DNA from: Flavobacteriaceae bacterium UBA5534
GTDB lineage: Bacteria > Bacteroidota > Bacteroidia > Flavobacteriales > Flavobacteriaceae
Assembly: GCA_002426015.1 (NCBI GenBank)
Contig: DINS01000023.1
Span: 100,209-164,208 of the forward strand
DNA length: 64,000 nucleotides
Reading direction: 5' to 3'
Below the pieces are notes generated by a model that did not search any database, was not told the DNA's origin, and saw only the letters and a list, made by a program, of their open reading frames with translations. Both the position numbers and the translations under genes were made by a program. Shown piece by piece: positions 1-7,775 of the stretch. The stretch's first letter is position 1. Each line of letters starts with the position of its first letter.

Positions 1-564
1 GCTGCAAAAAATGCAGGACATAATATCACTGTACCTTTTGCACCCGGAAGAGCAGATGCATCTTTAGAGCAAACAGATGTAGATTCGTTTGCGGCATTAG
101 AACCAAAAGCAGATGGTTTTAGAAATTATTATGGTCCTAAACATACTGCATCAGCTGAAGAAATGTTGGTTGATAGAGCTCAATTATTAACACTTACTGC
201 GCCAGAAATGACTGTATTAGTTGGTGGAATGAGAGTACTTGGTGCTAATTATGACCATTCAAAACATGGTGTGTTTACCAAACAAGAACAAACATTAACA
301 AACGATTTTTTTGTTAATGTACTTGATTTGAGTACTACTTGGAAAGCAACTTCAGATTCGCAAAATGTTTTTGTTGGTAGCGATCGAAAAACAGGTAATG
401 TAAAGTGGACAGGCACTCGTGTGGATTTAATTTTTGGTTCAAACTCTGAACTTCGTGCGTTAGCTGAAGTATATGCGTGTAAAGATTCTAAAGAGAAATT
501 TGTAAAAGATTTTATTGCTGCTTGGACTAAAGTGATGAATCTTGATAGATTTGATTTGGCGTAA
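1..564 (+). CDS. katG: Catalase-peroxidase KatG, C-terminal part (5' end outside window)
   Basis: C-terminal 187 residues of a catalase-peroxidase, a heme enzyme that breaks down hydrogen peroxide. The frame is open from base 1, so the N-terminal catalytic heme domain lies outside the window and the ATG at 163 is internal. The blocks PGRADA, TDVDSF and LEPKADGFRNYY (visible residues 15-44) and the end VMNLDRFDL are characteristic of the family, whose members have about 730 residues. The gene converges on the peroxiredoxin operon and shares a terminator hairpin with it. Only the second, non-catalytic half of the protein can be checked here. Confidence 0.95.
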   Translation, partial: AAKNAGHNITVPFAPGRADASLEQTDVDSFAALEPKADGFRNYYGPKHTASAEEMLVDRAQLLTLTAPEMTVLVGGMRVLGANYDHSKHGVFTKQEQTLTNDFFVNVLDLSTTWKATSDSQNVFVGSDRKTGNVKWTGTRVDLIFGSNSELRALAEVYACKDSKEKFVKDFIAAWTKVMNLDRFDLA

Positions 565-578
565 TAAATTTTATCATT

Positions 579-610
579 AAAAAAGCCACTTCAATTGAAG
601 TGGCTTTTTT
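579..610. terminator. Bidirectional terminator between katG and the peroxiredoxin operon
   Basis: Perfect inverted repeat AAGCCACTTC / GAAGTGGCTT around AATT, flanked by A6 on the left and T6 on the right, so it can stop transcription from either side. It sits between two converging transcription units. Confidence 0.85.
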
Positions 611-629
611 GTTTTATTAGTAGTATACT

Positions 630-887
630 TTATTTATCAATAGCTCCAAGTACTCGAGACATAAATGCATTTAATGCTTCTTTTTTTGGAGTTCCTTCTT
701 TAATCATTTTGTTGACTTCCAAAGCGCCATACATATTAGAGATTAGTTCTCCAATAACATCTAGCTCTTCGTCTTTTAATGAAGGTACTTCAGTAAGATT
801 CTCTAAAGTTTCAATAGTTTCAACTACAAAATCTTCATCGTTTTCTTCAATAAATTGAGTTAAATGCTTAATTACTGGTAACTTCAT
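630..887 (-). CDS. Small conserved protein of the peroxiredoxin operon (DUF6952-like)
   Basis: An 85-residue acidic helical protein without signal peptide, membrane segment or cysteine, hence no obvious redox function of its own. It starts inside the thioredoxin gene (about 20 bases overlap), so the two are likely translationally coupled; a second ATG directly upstream (890) would add one Met. From memory this family (I believe DUF6952) accompanies the Prx-thioredoxin pair in many flavobacteria; I cannot confirm the family number here. Its place as third gene of the peroxide-defence operon suggests an accessory role, but no function can be read from the sequence. Confidence 0.8.
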   Translation of the reverse strand: MKLPVIKHLTQFIEENDEDFVVETIETLENLTEVPSLKDEELDVIGELISNMYGALEVNKMIKEGTPKKEALNAFMSRVLGAIDK

Positions 888-1182
888 CAATCAAATCTTT
901 TAAAGCTTCAAACTTATTTGTTTGAACTTGATTTACAAAAACACCATTTTTAAAAACAGCAAATGTAGGAAGGTTGTCAACTGTAGCTAATTTTCTTGAT
1001 TCAGGAAACTTTTCAGCATCAGCCATTACAAAAGTCATGCTTTCATTTTCAGTGGCAAGCTTTTTAAATTTAGGCTTCATGATTCTACAATTACCACACC
1101 AGCTAGCAGAATACTGAACTACAACAGTATCATTTTCAGATACTAATTGTGTTAAGTTGTCCTGTTCTAATTCCTTAATCAT
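868..1182 (-). CDS. Thioredoxin-family protein
   Basis: Single-domain thioredoxin fold protein of 104 residues, cytoplasmic (no signal peptide). The redox centre is W28-C-G-N-C32, not the classic CGPC of TrxA, and the cis-proline is P72 in NLPTF. A CGNC centre suggests a dedicated reductant rather than the general thioredoxin. It begins five bases after the stop of the upstream 2-Cys peroxiredoxin, so the likely job is to re-reduce that enzyme; this is inferred from position. Length is normal for the family. Confidence 0.9.
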   Translation of the reverse strand: MIKELEQDNLTQLVSENDTVVVQYSASWCGNCRIMKPKFKKLATENESMTFVMADAEKFPESRKLATVDNLPTFAVFKNGVFVNQVQTNKFEALKDLIDEVTSN

Positions 1183-1187
1183 ATTAT

Positions 1188-1832
1188 TTAGTTTAAGTGT
1201 GCTTTTAAATACTCTGCTGTACCTTTAGCGTTAGCCTGCATTGCATCTTTACCTTCTTCCCAGTTTGCAGGACATACTTCACCTTTTTGTTGTACGTGAG
1301 TGTATGCATCAATTAAACGTAAAAATTCGTTTACGTTTCTTCCTAATGGCATGTGGTTAATACTTTCATGAACAACAGTACCTTCTTCATCTATAATGTA
1401 AGTAGCTCTGTAAGTTACATTGTCACCTTCAACAGTTACAACGCCAGTTTCTTCATTATAAGTTTCATTTGTGATATCTAAAATACCTAGAGTAGAAGCA
1501 AGGTTTCTGTTAGAGTCTGCTAAAATTGGGTAAGTAACACCTTCAATTCCTCCATTATTTTTTGGAGTATTTAACCATGCAAAATGAACTTCGGCTGTGT
1601 CGCATGATGCTCCAATAACCATTGTGTTTCTTTTTTCAAATTCAGCTAAAGCTGATTGAAATGCATGTAATTCTGTTGGACATACAAAAGTGAAATCTTT
1701 TGGGTACCAAAATAAAAGTACTTTTTTGTTATTGTTTTTTGCTTCTTCAAGAACGTTTAGTTTGAATGTGTCTCCCATTTCGTTCATTGCGTTTACGCTT
1801 AAATCTGGAAATTTTTTTCCTACAAATGCCAT
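1188..1832 (-). CDS. 2-Cys peroxiredoxin (AhpC/Prx1 type)
   Basis: Thiol peroxidase of 214 residues that reduces hydrogen peroxide and organic peroxides. The active-site block P44-KDF-T48-FV-C51 carries the peroxidatic cysteine, and the resolving cysteine is in GEVCPANW near residue 187, so it is a typical 2-Cys enzyme acting as a dimer or decamer. It is first gene of an operon with a thioredoxin-like protein and a small conserved protein. A near-consensus promoter lies about 40 bases upstream. No AhpF is present in the window, which fits reduction by the thioredoxin-like neighbour. Confidence 0.95.
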   Translation of the reverse strand: MAFVGKKFPDLSVNAMNEMGDTFKLNVLEEAKNNNKKVLLFWYPKDFTFVCPTELHAFQSALAEFEKRNTMVIGASCDTAEVHFAWLNTPKNNGGIEGVTYPILADSNRNLASTLGILDITNETYNEETGVVTVEGDNVTYRATYIIDEEGTVVHESINHMPLGRNVNEFLRLIDAYTHVQQKGEVCPANWEEGKDAMQANAKGTAEYLKAHLN

Positions 1833-1869
1833 GTGTTATTTATTTTATGATTATTAATTTTTATTAGAA

Positions 1870-1900
1870 CAAATTTACATTTCATTTAAAGTGTTTCAAA
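1870..1900 (-). promoter_or_regulatory. Bacteroidota-type promoter of the peroxiredoxin operon
   Basis: On the minus strand TTTG (1900-1897), 19 bases, then TAAATTTG (1877-1870), an exact match to TAnnTTTG. Transcription would start near 1863, leaving a leader of about 30 bases before the ATG at 1832. Confidence 0.7.
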
Positions 1901-2043
1901 TAGAAATTAATTATATAAAACAATGCTAAAATAGTATTGGTAAATGGCTTCAAACAAAGGTGTTTAATTTTATTAATCCTTTAAATATTAAGATTTAAAA
2001 TTGCGTGTATAATAAAATAAAGCTAAAAATCTTGAGGAATTAA

Positions 2044-3528
2044 TTATTTGAAAGATGCCAATTGTCGGATTTTAATTTGAAAAGCAGCAAAAAGTAAGGT
2101 CATAAATGGACTCAACCAATTAAAAATAGCATATCCAGCATAATTAAGCGTATCAACGCCCAGAACACCAGATTGATATGCGCCACAAGTATTCCAAGGT
2201 ACCAAAACAGAAGTCACTGTTCCTGAATCCTCTAGAGTTCTTGATAGATTCTCTGGAGCTAAACCTTTATCTTTAAATGCTTTAGAGTACATTTTGCCAG
2301 GAACTACAATTGCTAAATATTGGTCACTTGCAGTAATGTTTAAAGTTAGACAACTAGCAACAGTACTAGCGAATAAGCCAAAGGTGGTATGGAATAATTT
2401 CAGTAGAGATTTACTAATGGTGGTCAATGCACCAATACCATCCATAATGCCTCCAAAAACCATAGCACATAATATAAGCCAGATGGTTCCAAGCATTTTA
2501 CTCATACCTCCCGCTTTGAATAATCCTTCAAGCGCTTTGTTATCAGTTGGAATAGCTGTGTCCACTGTAATTGCGTTCATGATTCCTTTATAGCCTGAAG
2601 TTAAATCCAGAGATGTTCCTCCTCCAATACCAGCAACAATACTTGGTTGAAATATCAAAGCGGCAATACCACCCAATAACGTACCAATAAGCAAAGCAAT
2701 TAATGGAGGTGTTTTTTTAACAATCAATACAATAACAATAACAGGAACTAAAAAGAGCCATGGACTAACATTGATGGCAGATTTTATATCCTGTAAAATT
2801 AAATGGGTGTCAGCAACACCTTTAGGCTCTAGATTGAACCCTAAAATTATAAATATAATTAAAGTAACAATAATTGTTGGGACTGTGGTATAGAGCATAT
2901 ATCTTATGTGTGTGAACAAGTCTGTTCCTGCCATTGCAGGTGCAAGATTAGTTGTGTCACTCATAGGTGAAATCTTATCGCCAAAATAAGCACCAGAAAG
3001 CACAGCTCCTGCAGTCATTCCTAAAGGAACCCCTAAAGCTTCAGCTATTCCAATCAGTGCAATACCAACTGTTGCCGAAGTGGTCCAACTACTTCCAGTA
3101 GCTACTGAAATGATAGCACAAATAATGACACATGCAGGCAAAAATATCGTAGGATTTAAAATCTGTAGGCCATAATAAATCATCGTTGGAATAATACCAC
3201 TAATGAGCCAAGTTCCAGCAAGTGCACCAACCATAAGAAGAATAAGAATAGCTCCCGAAGTAGATTTCACATTCTCTGCTACTTCTTCCATCATTTGATT
3301 AAAAGTCACTTTGTTGAAAAAGCCAACTATAGCTGCAACAGCAGCTCCTAACAATAAAATGAATTGATTGGAACCAGATAGAGCTTCATCTCCATAAGTA
3401 TAAACATTATAAGCAAGCAAGGCAACCAAAACAAAAACAGGTATTAGAGCTTCCCAGATGTTTAGTTCTCTGTTTTCAACAATATGTTCGTCTTGCGGCA
3501 CTCTAGGTTTGATATTTTGACTTTCCAT
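2044..3528 (-). CDS. nhaC: NhaC-family Na+/H+ antiporter
   Basis: Integral inner-membrane protein of 494 residues with about 11-12 hydrophobic segments, of the NhaC family that exchanges sodium for protons. Supporting blocks are the glycine-rich GALAGTWLISGIIP region, the segment SSWTTSATVGIALIG and GAYFGDKISPMSDTTNLAP (about residues 180-200), characteristic of NhaC/MleN-type transporters. The N-terminal 24 residues are cytoplasmic and charged. It is a single-gene unit. Malate/lactate antiport as in MleN is possible from homology alone, but Na+/H+ exchange is the usual role in marine bacteria. Confidence 0.9.
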   Translation of the reverse strand: MESQNIKPRVPQDEHIVENRELNIWEALIPVFVLVALLAYNVYTYGDEALSGSNQFILLLGAAVAAIVGFFNKVTFNQMMEEVAENVKSTSGAILILLMVGALAGTWLISGIIPTMIYYGLQILNPTIFLPACVIICAIISVATGSSWTTSATVGIALIGIAEALGVPLGMTAGAVLSGAYFGDKISPMSDTTNLAPAMAGTDLFTHIRYMLYTTVPTIIVTLIIFIILGFNLEPKGVADTHLILQDIKSAINVSPWLFLVPVIVIVLIVKKTPPLIALLIGTLLGGIAALIFQPSIVAGIGGGTSLDLTSGYKGIMNAITVDTAIPTDNKALEGLFKAGGMSKMLGTIWLILCAMVFGGIMDGIGALTTISKSLLKLFHTTFGLFASTVASCLTLNITASDQYLAIVVPGKMYSKAFKDKGLAPENLSRTLEDSGTVTSVLVPWNTCGAYQSGVLGVDTLNYAGYAIFNWLSPFMTLLFAAFQIKIRQLASFK

Positions 3529-3592
3529 TTAGTATAGTTGGTTAGTTAGTTTTTTGATGTGTAATGTTACGATTTTTGAGTAAGCTTTGCAA

Positions 3593-3629
3593 ATGGGCAA
3601 AAAAAAGTCAAAACCTAGGTTTTGACTTT
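3593..3629 (-). terminator. Terminator of the lyase gene
   Basis: The 26-base perfect palindrome at 3604-3629 (arms AAAGTCAAAACC / GGTTTTGACTTT) is followed on the minus strand by a run of T, the form of an intrinsic terminator for the gene ending at 3658. It also separates that gene from nhaC. Confidence 0.8.
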
Positions 3630-3657
3630 AATTAGTATAATTGATTGAGAGTTAATT

Positions 3658-4878
3658 TTATGCAGTTTCCAAAGTGTCGTTTAAAATGTTTAACTCTTCC
3701 ATACAAGCTCTCATCATTTCATAGGTGCGTTGTATATCTGCATCTAATCCTATTGAAAAACGAATCAACCCATCACTTAAGCCCATTTCTTTTTGTTCTT
3801 CTTCTGGTATCTCTGAAGATGTTGAACTTCCTGGAGCGCTAAATAATGTTTTATAAAAGCCCAAACTTACAGCTAGATAACCTAAATTTCGTTTTTGCAT
3901 TAACTCCATTAGCTCATTAGCTTTTTCTAAAGAACCAACATCAATAGTTAACATGCCACCAAATCCATATTGCGGATTCATCATACTTTTAAATAATTCA
4001 TGAGAAGGATGTGATTCTAAACCTGGATAGACAGTTCTCAAACCATCGGCTTCAAATTTTTTAGCCAAGTAAAGACCATTCTTACTGTGTTGTTGCATTC
4101 TTATATGTAGTGTTCTTAAATTTTTGAGCACTGATGCAGCACGCAAACTATCCATTGTAGCTCCCAAAAGCATACAAGCACCATCATTCACGTTTCGTAA
4201 ATCATTAATAAAATTTTGAGAACCACAAACAACGCCTCCAACTGTATCACTGCTTCCGTTGATGAATTTTGTCAAACTATGAATGACAATATCAGCACCT
4301 AACTGAATGGGTGAGATGCTTAATGGAGAAAAGGTATTATCGACCACTAGTTTTAGATCGTATTTTCTTGCCAGTTGAGCTAATCCCTTAAGATCTGCGA
4401 CCTCAAGTAAAGGGTTGCTCACTGATTCACAGAAAATAATTTTTGTTTGTTTTGTAATGGAAGCTTCAACGATATCTAATTTTGTAATGTCAACAAAAGA
4501 TGTGTTGATTCCCATTCTTGGTGTAAAATTTTTCAAAAAGGCATAAGTGCCTCCATAAATCGTCCTGCTACTCACAACATGATCTCCAGAACCACACAAT
4601 TGCAAAATGACAGGAGTAATAGCTCCCATTCCAGAAGCTGTGACGTTGGCTGTTTCTGTTCCTTCCATTGCAGCTAATGCTTCCCCTAAATATAAATTGG
4701 AAGGAGACGAATGACGAGAATACAAATAGCAACCATCTGCATTGCCTTCAAAAGTATCAAACATGGTTTTTGCTGATAAGAAGGTATAGGTTGATGAATC
4801 TGAAATAGAAGGATTAACACCTCCAAATTCACCAAAGTACTGTAAATCTTGAATGTTATTAGCTGGTTTAAATGCCAT
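3658..4878 (-). CDS. Cys/Met metabolism PLP-dependent enzyme, probably methionine gamma-lyase
   Basis: PLP enzyme of the trans-sulfuration family, 406 residues. The cofactor lysine is in HSLTKFINGSSD (about residue 204), the aspartate holding the pyridine nitrogen in VVDNTFSPL, and the tyrosine-arginine pair in YLYSRHSSPSN; GMGAI precedes the cofactor phosphate contact. The family covers cystathionine gamma-synthase, cystathionine beta/gamma-lyases and methionine gamma-lyase. Divergent transcription from an Lrp regulator favours a catabolic role such as Met gamma-lyase, but substrate cannot be fixed from sequence. It has its own terminator. Confidence 0.85.
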   Translation of the reverse strand: MAFKPANNIQDLQYFGEFGGVNPSISDSSTYTFLSAKTMFDTFEGNADGCYLYSRHSSPSNLYLGEALAAMEGTETANVTASGMGAITPVILQLCGSGDHVVSSRTIYGGTYAFLKNFTPRMGINTSFVDITKLDIVEASITKQTKIIFCESVSNPLLEVADLKGLAQLARKYDLKLVVDNTFSPLSISPIQLGADIVIHSLTKFINGSSDTVGGVVCGSQNFINDLRNVNDGACMLLGATMDSLRAASVLKNLRTLHIRMQQHSKNGLYLAKKFEADGLRTVYPGLESHPSHELFKSMMNPQYGFGGMLTIDVGSLEKANELMELMQKRNLGYLAVSLGFYKTLFSAPGSSTSSEIPEEEQKEMGLSDGLIRFSIGLDADIQRTYEMMRACMEELNILNDTLETA

Positions 4879-4909
4879 TATTTTTGAATTTTATTAAGTT
4901 ATATTTATT

Positions 4910-4940
4910 CAAAAGTCCAATTTATTAGATTAATAATCAA
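4910..4940 (-). promoter_or_regulatory. Possible promoter of the lyase gene
   Basis: Minus strand TTG (4940-4938), 20 bases, then GACTTTTG (4917-4910), one mismatch to TAnnTTTG. The spacer contains the left-hand dyad of the intergenic region, a position where a bound regulator would affect initiation. Confidence 0.4.
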
Positions 4941-5000
4941 TATATCATACACTATTTAGATTTTAAATCTATTAAATCATATATTTAAAGATTAATAATT
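4928..5000. promoter_or_regulatory. Three phased dyads, putative Lrp-type operator region
   Basis: Three short inverted repeats lie between the divergent lyase and lrp genes: GATTAATAATC (4928-4938), TAGATTTTAAATCTA (4957-4971) and GATTAATAATT (4990-5000). Their centres, 4933, 4964 and 4995, are 31 bases apart, close to three helical turns. The central one starts with TAG and ends with CTA in 15 bases, as in the E. coli Lrp consensus. Binding by the adjacent Lrp protein is inference. Confidence 0.5.
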
Positions 5001-5028
5001 GGTTCAACTGGCATTTTGTTTAGTTTTG
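4999..5028 (+). promoter_or_regulatory. Promoter of the lrp gene
   Basis: TTG (4999-5001), 19 bases, TAGTTTTG (5021-5028): exact Bacteroidota sigma-A pattern. The TTG that could be read as a start codon at 4999 is therefore the -33 element, and translation starts at the ATG at 5047. Confidence 0.75.
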
Positions 5029-5046
5029 CCGAAAAATTTTCAATGT

Positions 5047-5508
5047 ATGACCTTTGATAAAATCGATAAAAAACTGCTGACGCTTCTTCAGCAAGACAGT
5101 AAAGTCACTAATAAGGAGCTTTCAAACAAACTCAATCTATCTGTTACAGCTGTATATGAACGTATCAAGAAACTTGAAAAAGAGGGTGTCATTTCAAAAT
5201 ACGTAGCACTTTTAAAAAAAGAAAAAATTGACAAAACTTTTGTTGCTTTCTGTCACATTAAATTAGTGCAACACACTCAAGATTACGTCATTAAATTTGA
5301 AAAAGAAGTCACGAGCCTTGCAGAAGTCTTAGAATGTTACCATATTAGTGGTGATTATGACTATTTGCTCAAAGTCATTGTTAAAGATATGGAGGCTTTT
5401 AGGGAATTTATGGTCAAAAAACTTACTTCGATTAGTCATATCGGTAGTACGCACAGTATGTTTGTGATTAATGAAGTAAAGCATACAACCTCGATAAATA
5501 TGTCATGA
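5047..5508 (+). CDS. Lrp/AsnC-family transcriptional regulator
   Basis: DNA-binding feast/famine regulator of 153 residues. An N-terminal winged helix-turn-helix (about residues 5-60, with NKELSNKLNLSVTAVYERIKKLE as recognition region) precedes the RAM ligand-binding domain (about 65-145) containing the GDYDYLLKV motif. ATG 5047 is chosen because the upstream TTG at 4999 is the promoter -33 box and the length then matches the family (about 150). It is divergent from the PLP lyase, which it probably controls, and overlaps the next gene by four bases (ATGA), so the two are coupled. Confidence 0.9.
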   Translation: MTFDKIDKKLLTLLQQDSKVTNKELSNKLNLSVTAVYERIKKLEKEGVISKYVALLKKEKIDKTFVAFCHIKLVQHTQDYVIKFEKEVTSLAEVLECYHISGDYDYLLKVIVKDMEAFREFMVKKLTSISHIGSTHSMFVINEVKHTTSINMS

Positions 5509-6137
5509 AGATGCAATCGGTTAGATATAAATTAGTGGAGTTTTTCCTGATTTTCATAATCTTACCCATTAGTTTTACCATAGATTACCCTTTTTTAATA
5601 AAGGTTGCTGTTACAGCCATCGGTTTTGGATATGTAATTTATGTATTGCTTAAAATAGAGGGCAATCAATTTAAAATTGCACCCAACCTAAAATGGAAAT
5701 CATTTTTTAAACATATTTTTATAAAGCTCACCATAATTGCATTTTTTACCATTCTATATATCTGGTTTACCAACAAGGCCGATTTATTCCATGTACTTTA
5801 TCAAAAACCAAAACTTTGGGTGGTTATCTTATTTTTGTATGCTACATTTTCGGTGTATCCACAAGAGCTCATATACAGAACGCTCTACTTCCAAAGGTAT
5901 GAAATGTTGTTTAAAAGCAAATCACTCTTCATATTTGTCAATGCCATTCTGTTTTCGCTGGCACATTTATTTTATAAAAACCCACTCGTATTATTGATTA
6001 CATTTTTGGGAGGCATTTTATTCGCATTAACCTATGACAAAACCAAGTCAACATTACTGGTGTCAATAGAACACACTATCTATGGTTGTTGGTTATTTAC
6101 TGTAGGTATGGGAAATATGCTTGGATTTCCTTCATGA
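5505..6137 (+). CDS. CPBP-family intramembrane protease-like protein
   Basis: Hydrophobic protein of 210 residues with about six membrane segments, resembling the CPBP (Abi/Rce1) family of membrane glutamic proteases. Motif 1 is read as QELIYR in YPQELIYRTLYFQRY (about residues 122-136), where the family usually has EExxxR; motif 2 is FSLAH in NAILFSLAHLFYKN; motif 3 is EHTIYG. The first glutamate of motif 1, implicated in catalysis in Rce1, is Gln here, so activity is uncertain. It overlaps the lrp stop codon by four bases, but a shared function with the lyase locus is not evident. Confidence 0.75.
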   Translation: MKMQSVRYKLVEFFLIFIILPISFTIDYPFLIKVAVTAIGFGYVIYVLLKIEGNQFKIAPNLKWKSFFKHIFIKLTIIAFFTILYIWFTNKADLFHVLYQKPKLWVVILFLYATFSVYPQELIYRTLYFQRYEMLFKSKSLFIFVNAILFSLAHLFYKNPLVLLITFLGGILFALTYDKTKSTLLVSIEHTIYGCWLFTVGMGNMLGFPS

Positions 6138-6189
6138 TTATTTAATTTAAAAATTAGAGGTCGCATTCGTAATTCATAATTCAAAATCG

Positions 6190-6197
6190 TACTTTTG
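6190..6197 (+). promoter_or_regulatory. -7 box of lpdA (6233)
   Basis: TACTTTTG is an exact TAnnTTTG match about 36 bases before the ATG at 6233. No convincing TTG was seen at the usual upstream distance. Confidence 0.45.
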
Positions 6198-6232
6198 TAC
6201 TCGTTTTTAATACACAATAAAAAAATATTTTT

Positions 6233-7633
6233 ATGAATTCATACGATGTAGCCATTATTGGTTCTGGCCCAGGAGGATATGTAGCAGCAATCCGTTGTGC
6301 ACAATTAGGCATGAAAACTGCAATTATAGAAAAATATTCTGTTTTAGGCGGAACTTGTTTAAACGTTGGATGTATTCCAAGTAAAGCACTTCTAGATTCT
6401 TCTCATCATTATGAAGATGCAGTTAAGCATTTTGAAGAACACGGAATTGAAATACCTGGAGATATCAAGGTGAATTTAAAGCAAATGATAACTCGCAAAC
6501 AGTCTGTTGTAGATCAAACCACTGGAGGAATTGACTTTTTAATGAAAAAAAACAAGATAGATGTATATGAAGGTCTTGGGTCTTTTAAAGATGCAACTCA
6601 TATTACTATCAAAGGAAAAGAGACTACAGAAATTGAAGCAAAAAACATAATTATTGCAACTGGAAGCAAGCCTTCAAGTTTACCTTTTATCAAATTAGAT
6701 AAAGAACGTGTGATTACGTCTACGGAAGCATTAAAGCTGACAGAAGTGCCAAAACACTTAATTGTTATTGGTGGAGGTGTTATTGGTTTAGAGCTTGGAC
6801 AAGTTTACAAGCGATTAGGAGCCGAAGTTTCAGTGATTGAATATATGGACAGAATCATTCCAACGATGGACTCTGGTTTGTCTAAAGAATTGAATAAAGT
6901 ATTAAAGAAACAAAAATTCTCAATTAATACTTCTCACAAAGTAAAATCTGTTGAACGTAAAGGCAACGAAGTAATTGTAAAAGCAGACGACAAAAAAGGG
7001 AATGAAGTAGAGTTTAAAGGAGATTATTGCTTGGTGTCTGTTGGTCGTCGTCCATATACAGATGGTTTAAATGCTGAAGCAGCAGGAGTAAAGTTAACTG
7101 AAAGAGGACAAGTTGAGGTCAATGACCATCTTCAAACCAACATAAAAAACATTTATGCCATTGGTGATGTTGTAAAAGGCGCTATGTTGGCTCACAAAGC
7201 ATCAGAAGAAGGTGCATTGGTCGCAGAAATTCTCGCAGGACAAAAACCACATATCGATTATAACTTAATTCCAGGTGTTGTTTATACTTGGCCAGAAGTA
7301 GCTTCGGTTGGTAAAACAGAAGAGCAATTGATAGAAGAAAAAGTAGAATACAAAACAGGACAATTTCCAATGCGTGCTTTAGGTAGAAGTCGCGCTAGTA
7401 TGGATTTAGACGGATTTGTAAAAATTCTTGCAGATAAAAAAACAGACGAAATTCTCGGTGTACATATGATAGGCGCTCGCGCAGCAGACATGATTGCTGA
7501 AGCGGTTGTTGCAATGGAATTTAGAGCCTCTGCTGAAGACATTTCTCGTATGAGTCATGCGCATCCAACATTTGCGGAAGCAACTAAAGAAGCTGCTTTA
7601 GCTGCTACTGAAGATAGAGCATTACACATTTAA
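6233..7633 (+). CDS. lpdA: Dihydrolipoyl dehydrogenase (first copy)
   Basis: FAD-dependent E3 component of 2-oxo acid dehydrogenase complexes, 466 residues; reoxidises dihydrolipoamide with NAD+. FAD-binding GSGPGG (residues 10-15), redox disulfide in GGTCLNVGCIPSK (about 40-52), NAD-binding GGGVIGLELG (about 182-191), second FAD contact YAIGDV and catalytic His-Glu in HAHPTFAE (about 444-451) are all present. Closely resembles the E3 of the 2-oxoglutarate dehydrogenase complex by the CLNVGC form; that assignment is inference. Stands alone with its own promoter and terminator. A second E3 lies at 33280-34656. Confidence 0.95.
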   Translation: MNSYDVAIIGSGPGGYVAAIRCAQLGMKTAIIEKYSVLGGTCLNVGCIPSKALLDSSHHYEDAVKHFEEHGIEIPGDIKVNLKQMITRKQSVVDQTTGGIDFLMKKNKIDVYEGLGSFKDATHITIKGKETTEIEAKNIIIATGSKPSSLPFIKLDKERVITSTEALKLTEVPKHLIVIGGGVIGLELGQVYKRLGAEVSVIEYMDRIIPTMDSGLSKELNKVLKKQKFSINTSHKVKSVERKGNEVIVKADDKKGNEVEFKGDYCLVSVGRRPYTDGLNAEAAGVKLTERGQVEVNDHLQTNIKNIYAIGDVVKGAMLAHKASEEGALVAEILAGQKPHIDYNLIPGVVYTWPEVASVGKTEEQLIEEKVEYKTGQFPMRALGRSRASMDLDGFVKILADKKTDEILGVHMIGARAADMIAEAVVAMEFRASAEDISRMSHAHPTFAEATKEAALAATEDRALHI

Positions 7634-7657
7634 TAACTTAATCTTATTTGTTATATA

Positions 7658-7687
7658 TAAAAAGCAACCAATTAGGTTGCTTTTTTG
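7658..7687 (+). terminator. Terminator of lpdA
   Basis: Hairpin AAAAGCAACC / GGTTGCTTTT followed by T run, 25-50 bases after the lpdA stop codon. Confidence 0.8.
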
Positions 7688-7720
7688 TTGATAACTCAAA
7701 ATAAATGCAATTTGAATTGC

Positions 7721-7751
7721 TTGATTTTAATAGTATTAAAAAGTATTTTCG
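7721..7751 (+). promoter_or_regulatory. Possible promoter of the DNA methyltransferase gene
   Basis: TTG (7721-7723), 20 bases, TATTTTCG (7744-7751), one mismatch to TAnnTTTG, 24 bases before the ATG at 7776. Confidence 0.45.
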
Positions 7752-7775
7752 TTTCTAATAAAGAATCACTTGTTT

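Noticed and set aside
2294..2593. Plus-strand frame across nhaC
   Set aside because: Antisense shadow of the antiporter gene, which has strong family motifs on the minus strand.
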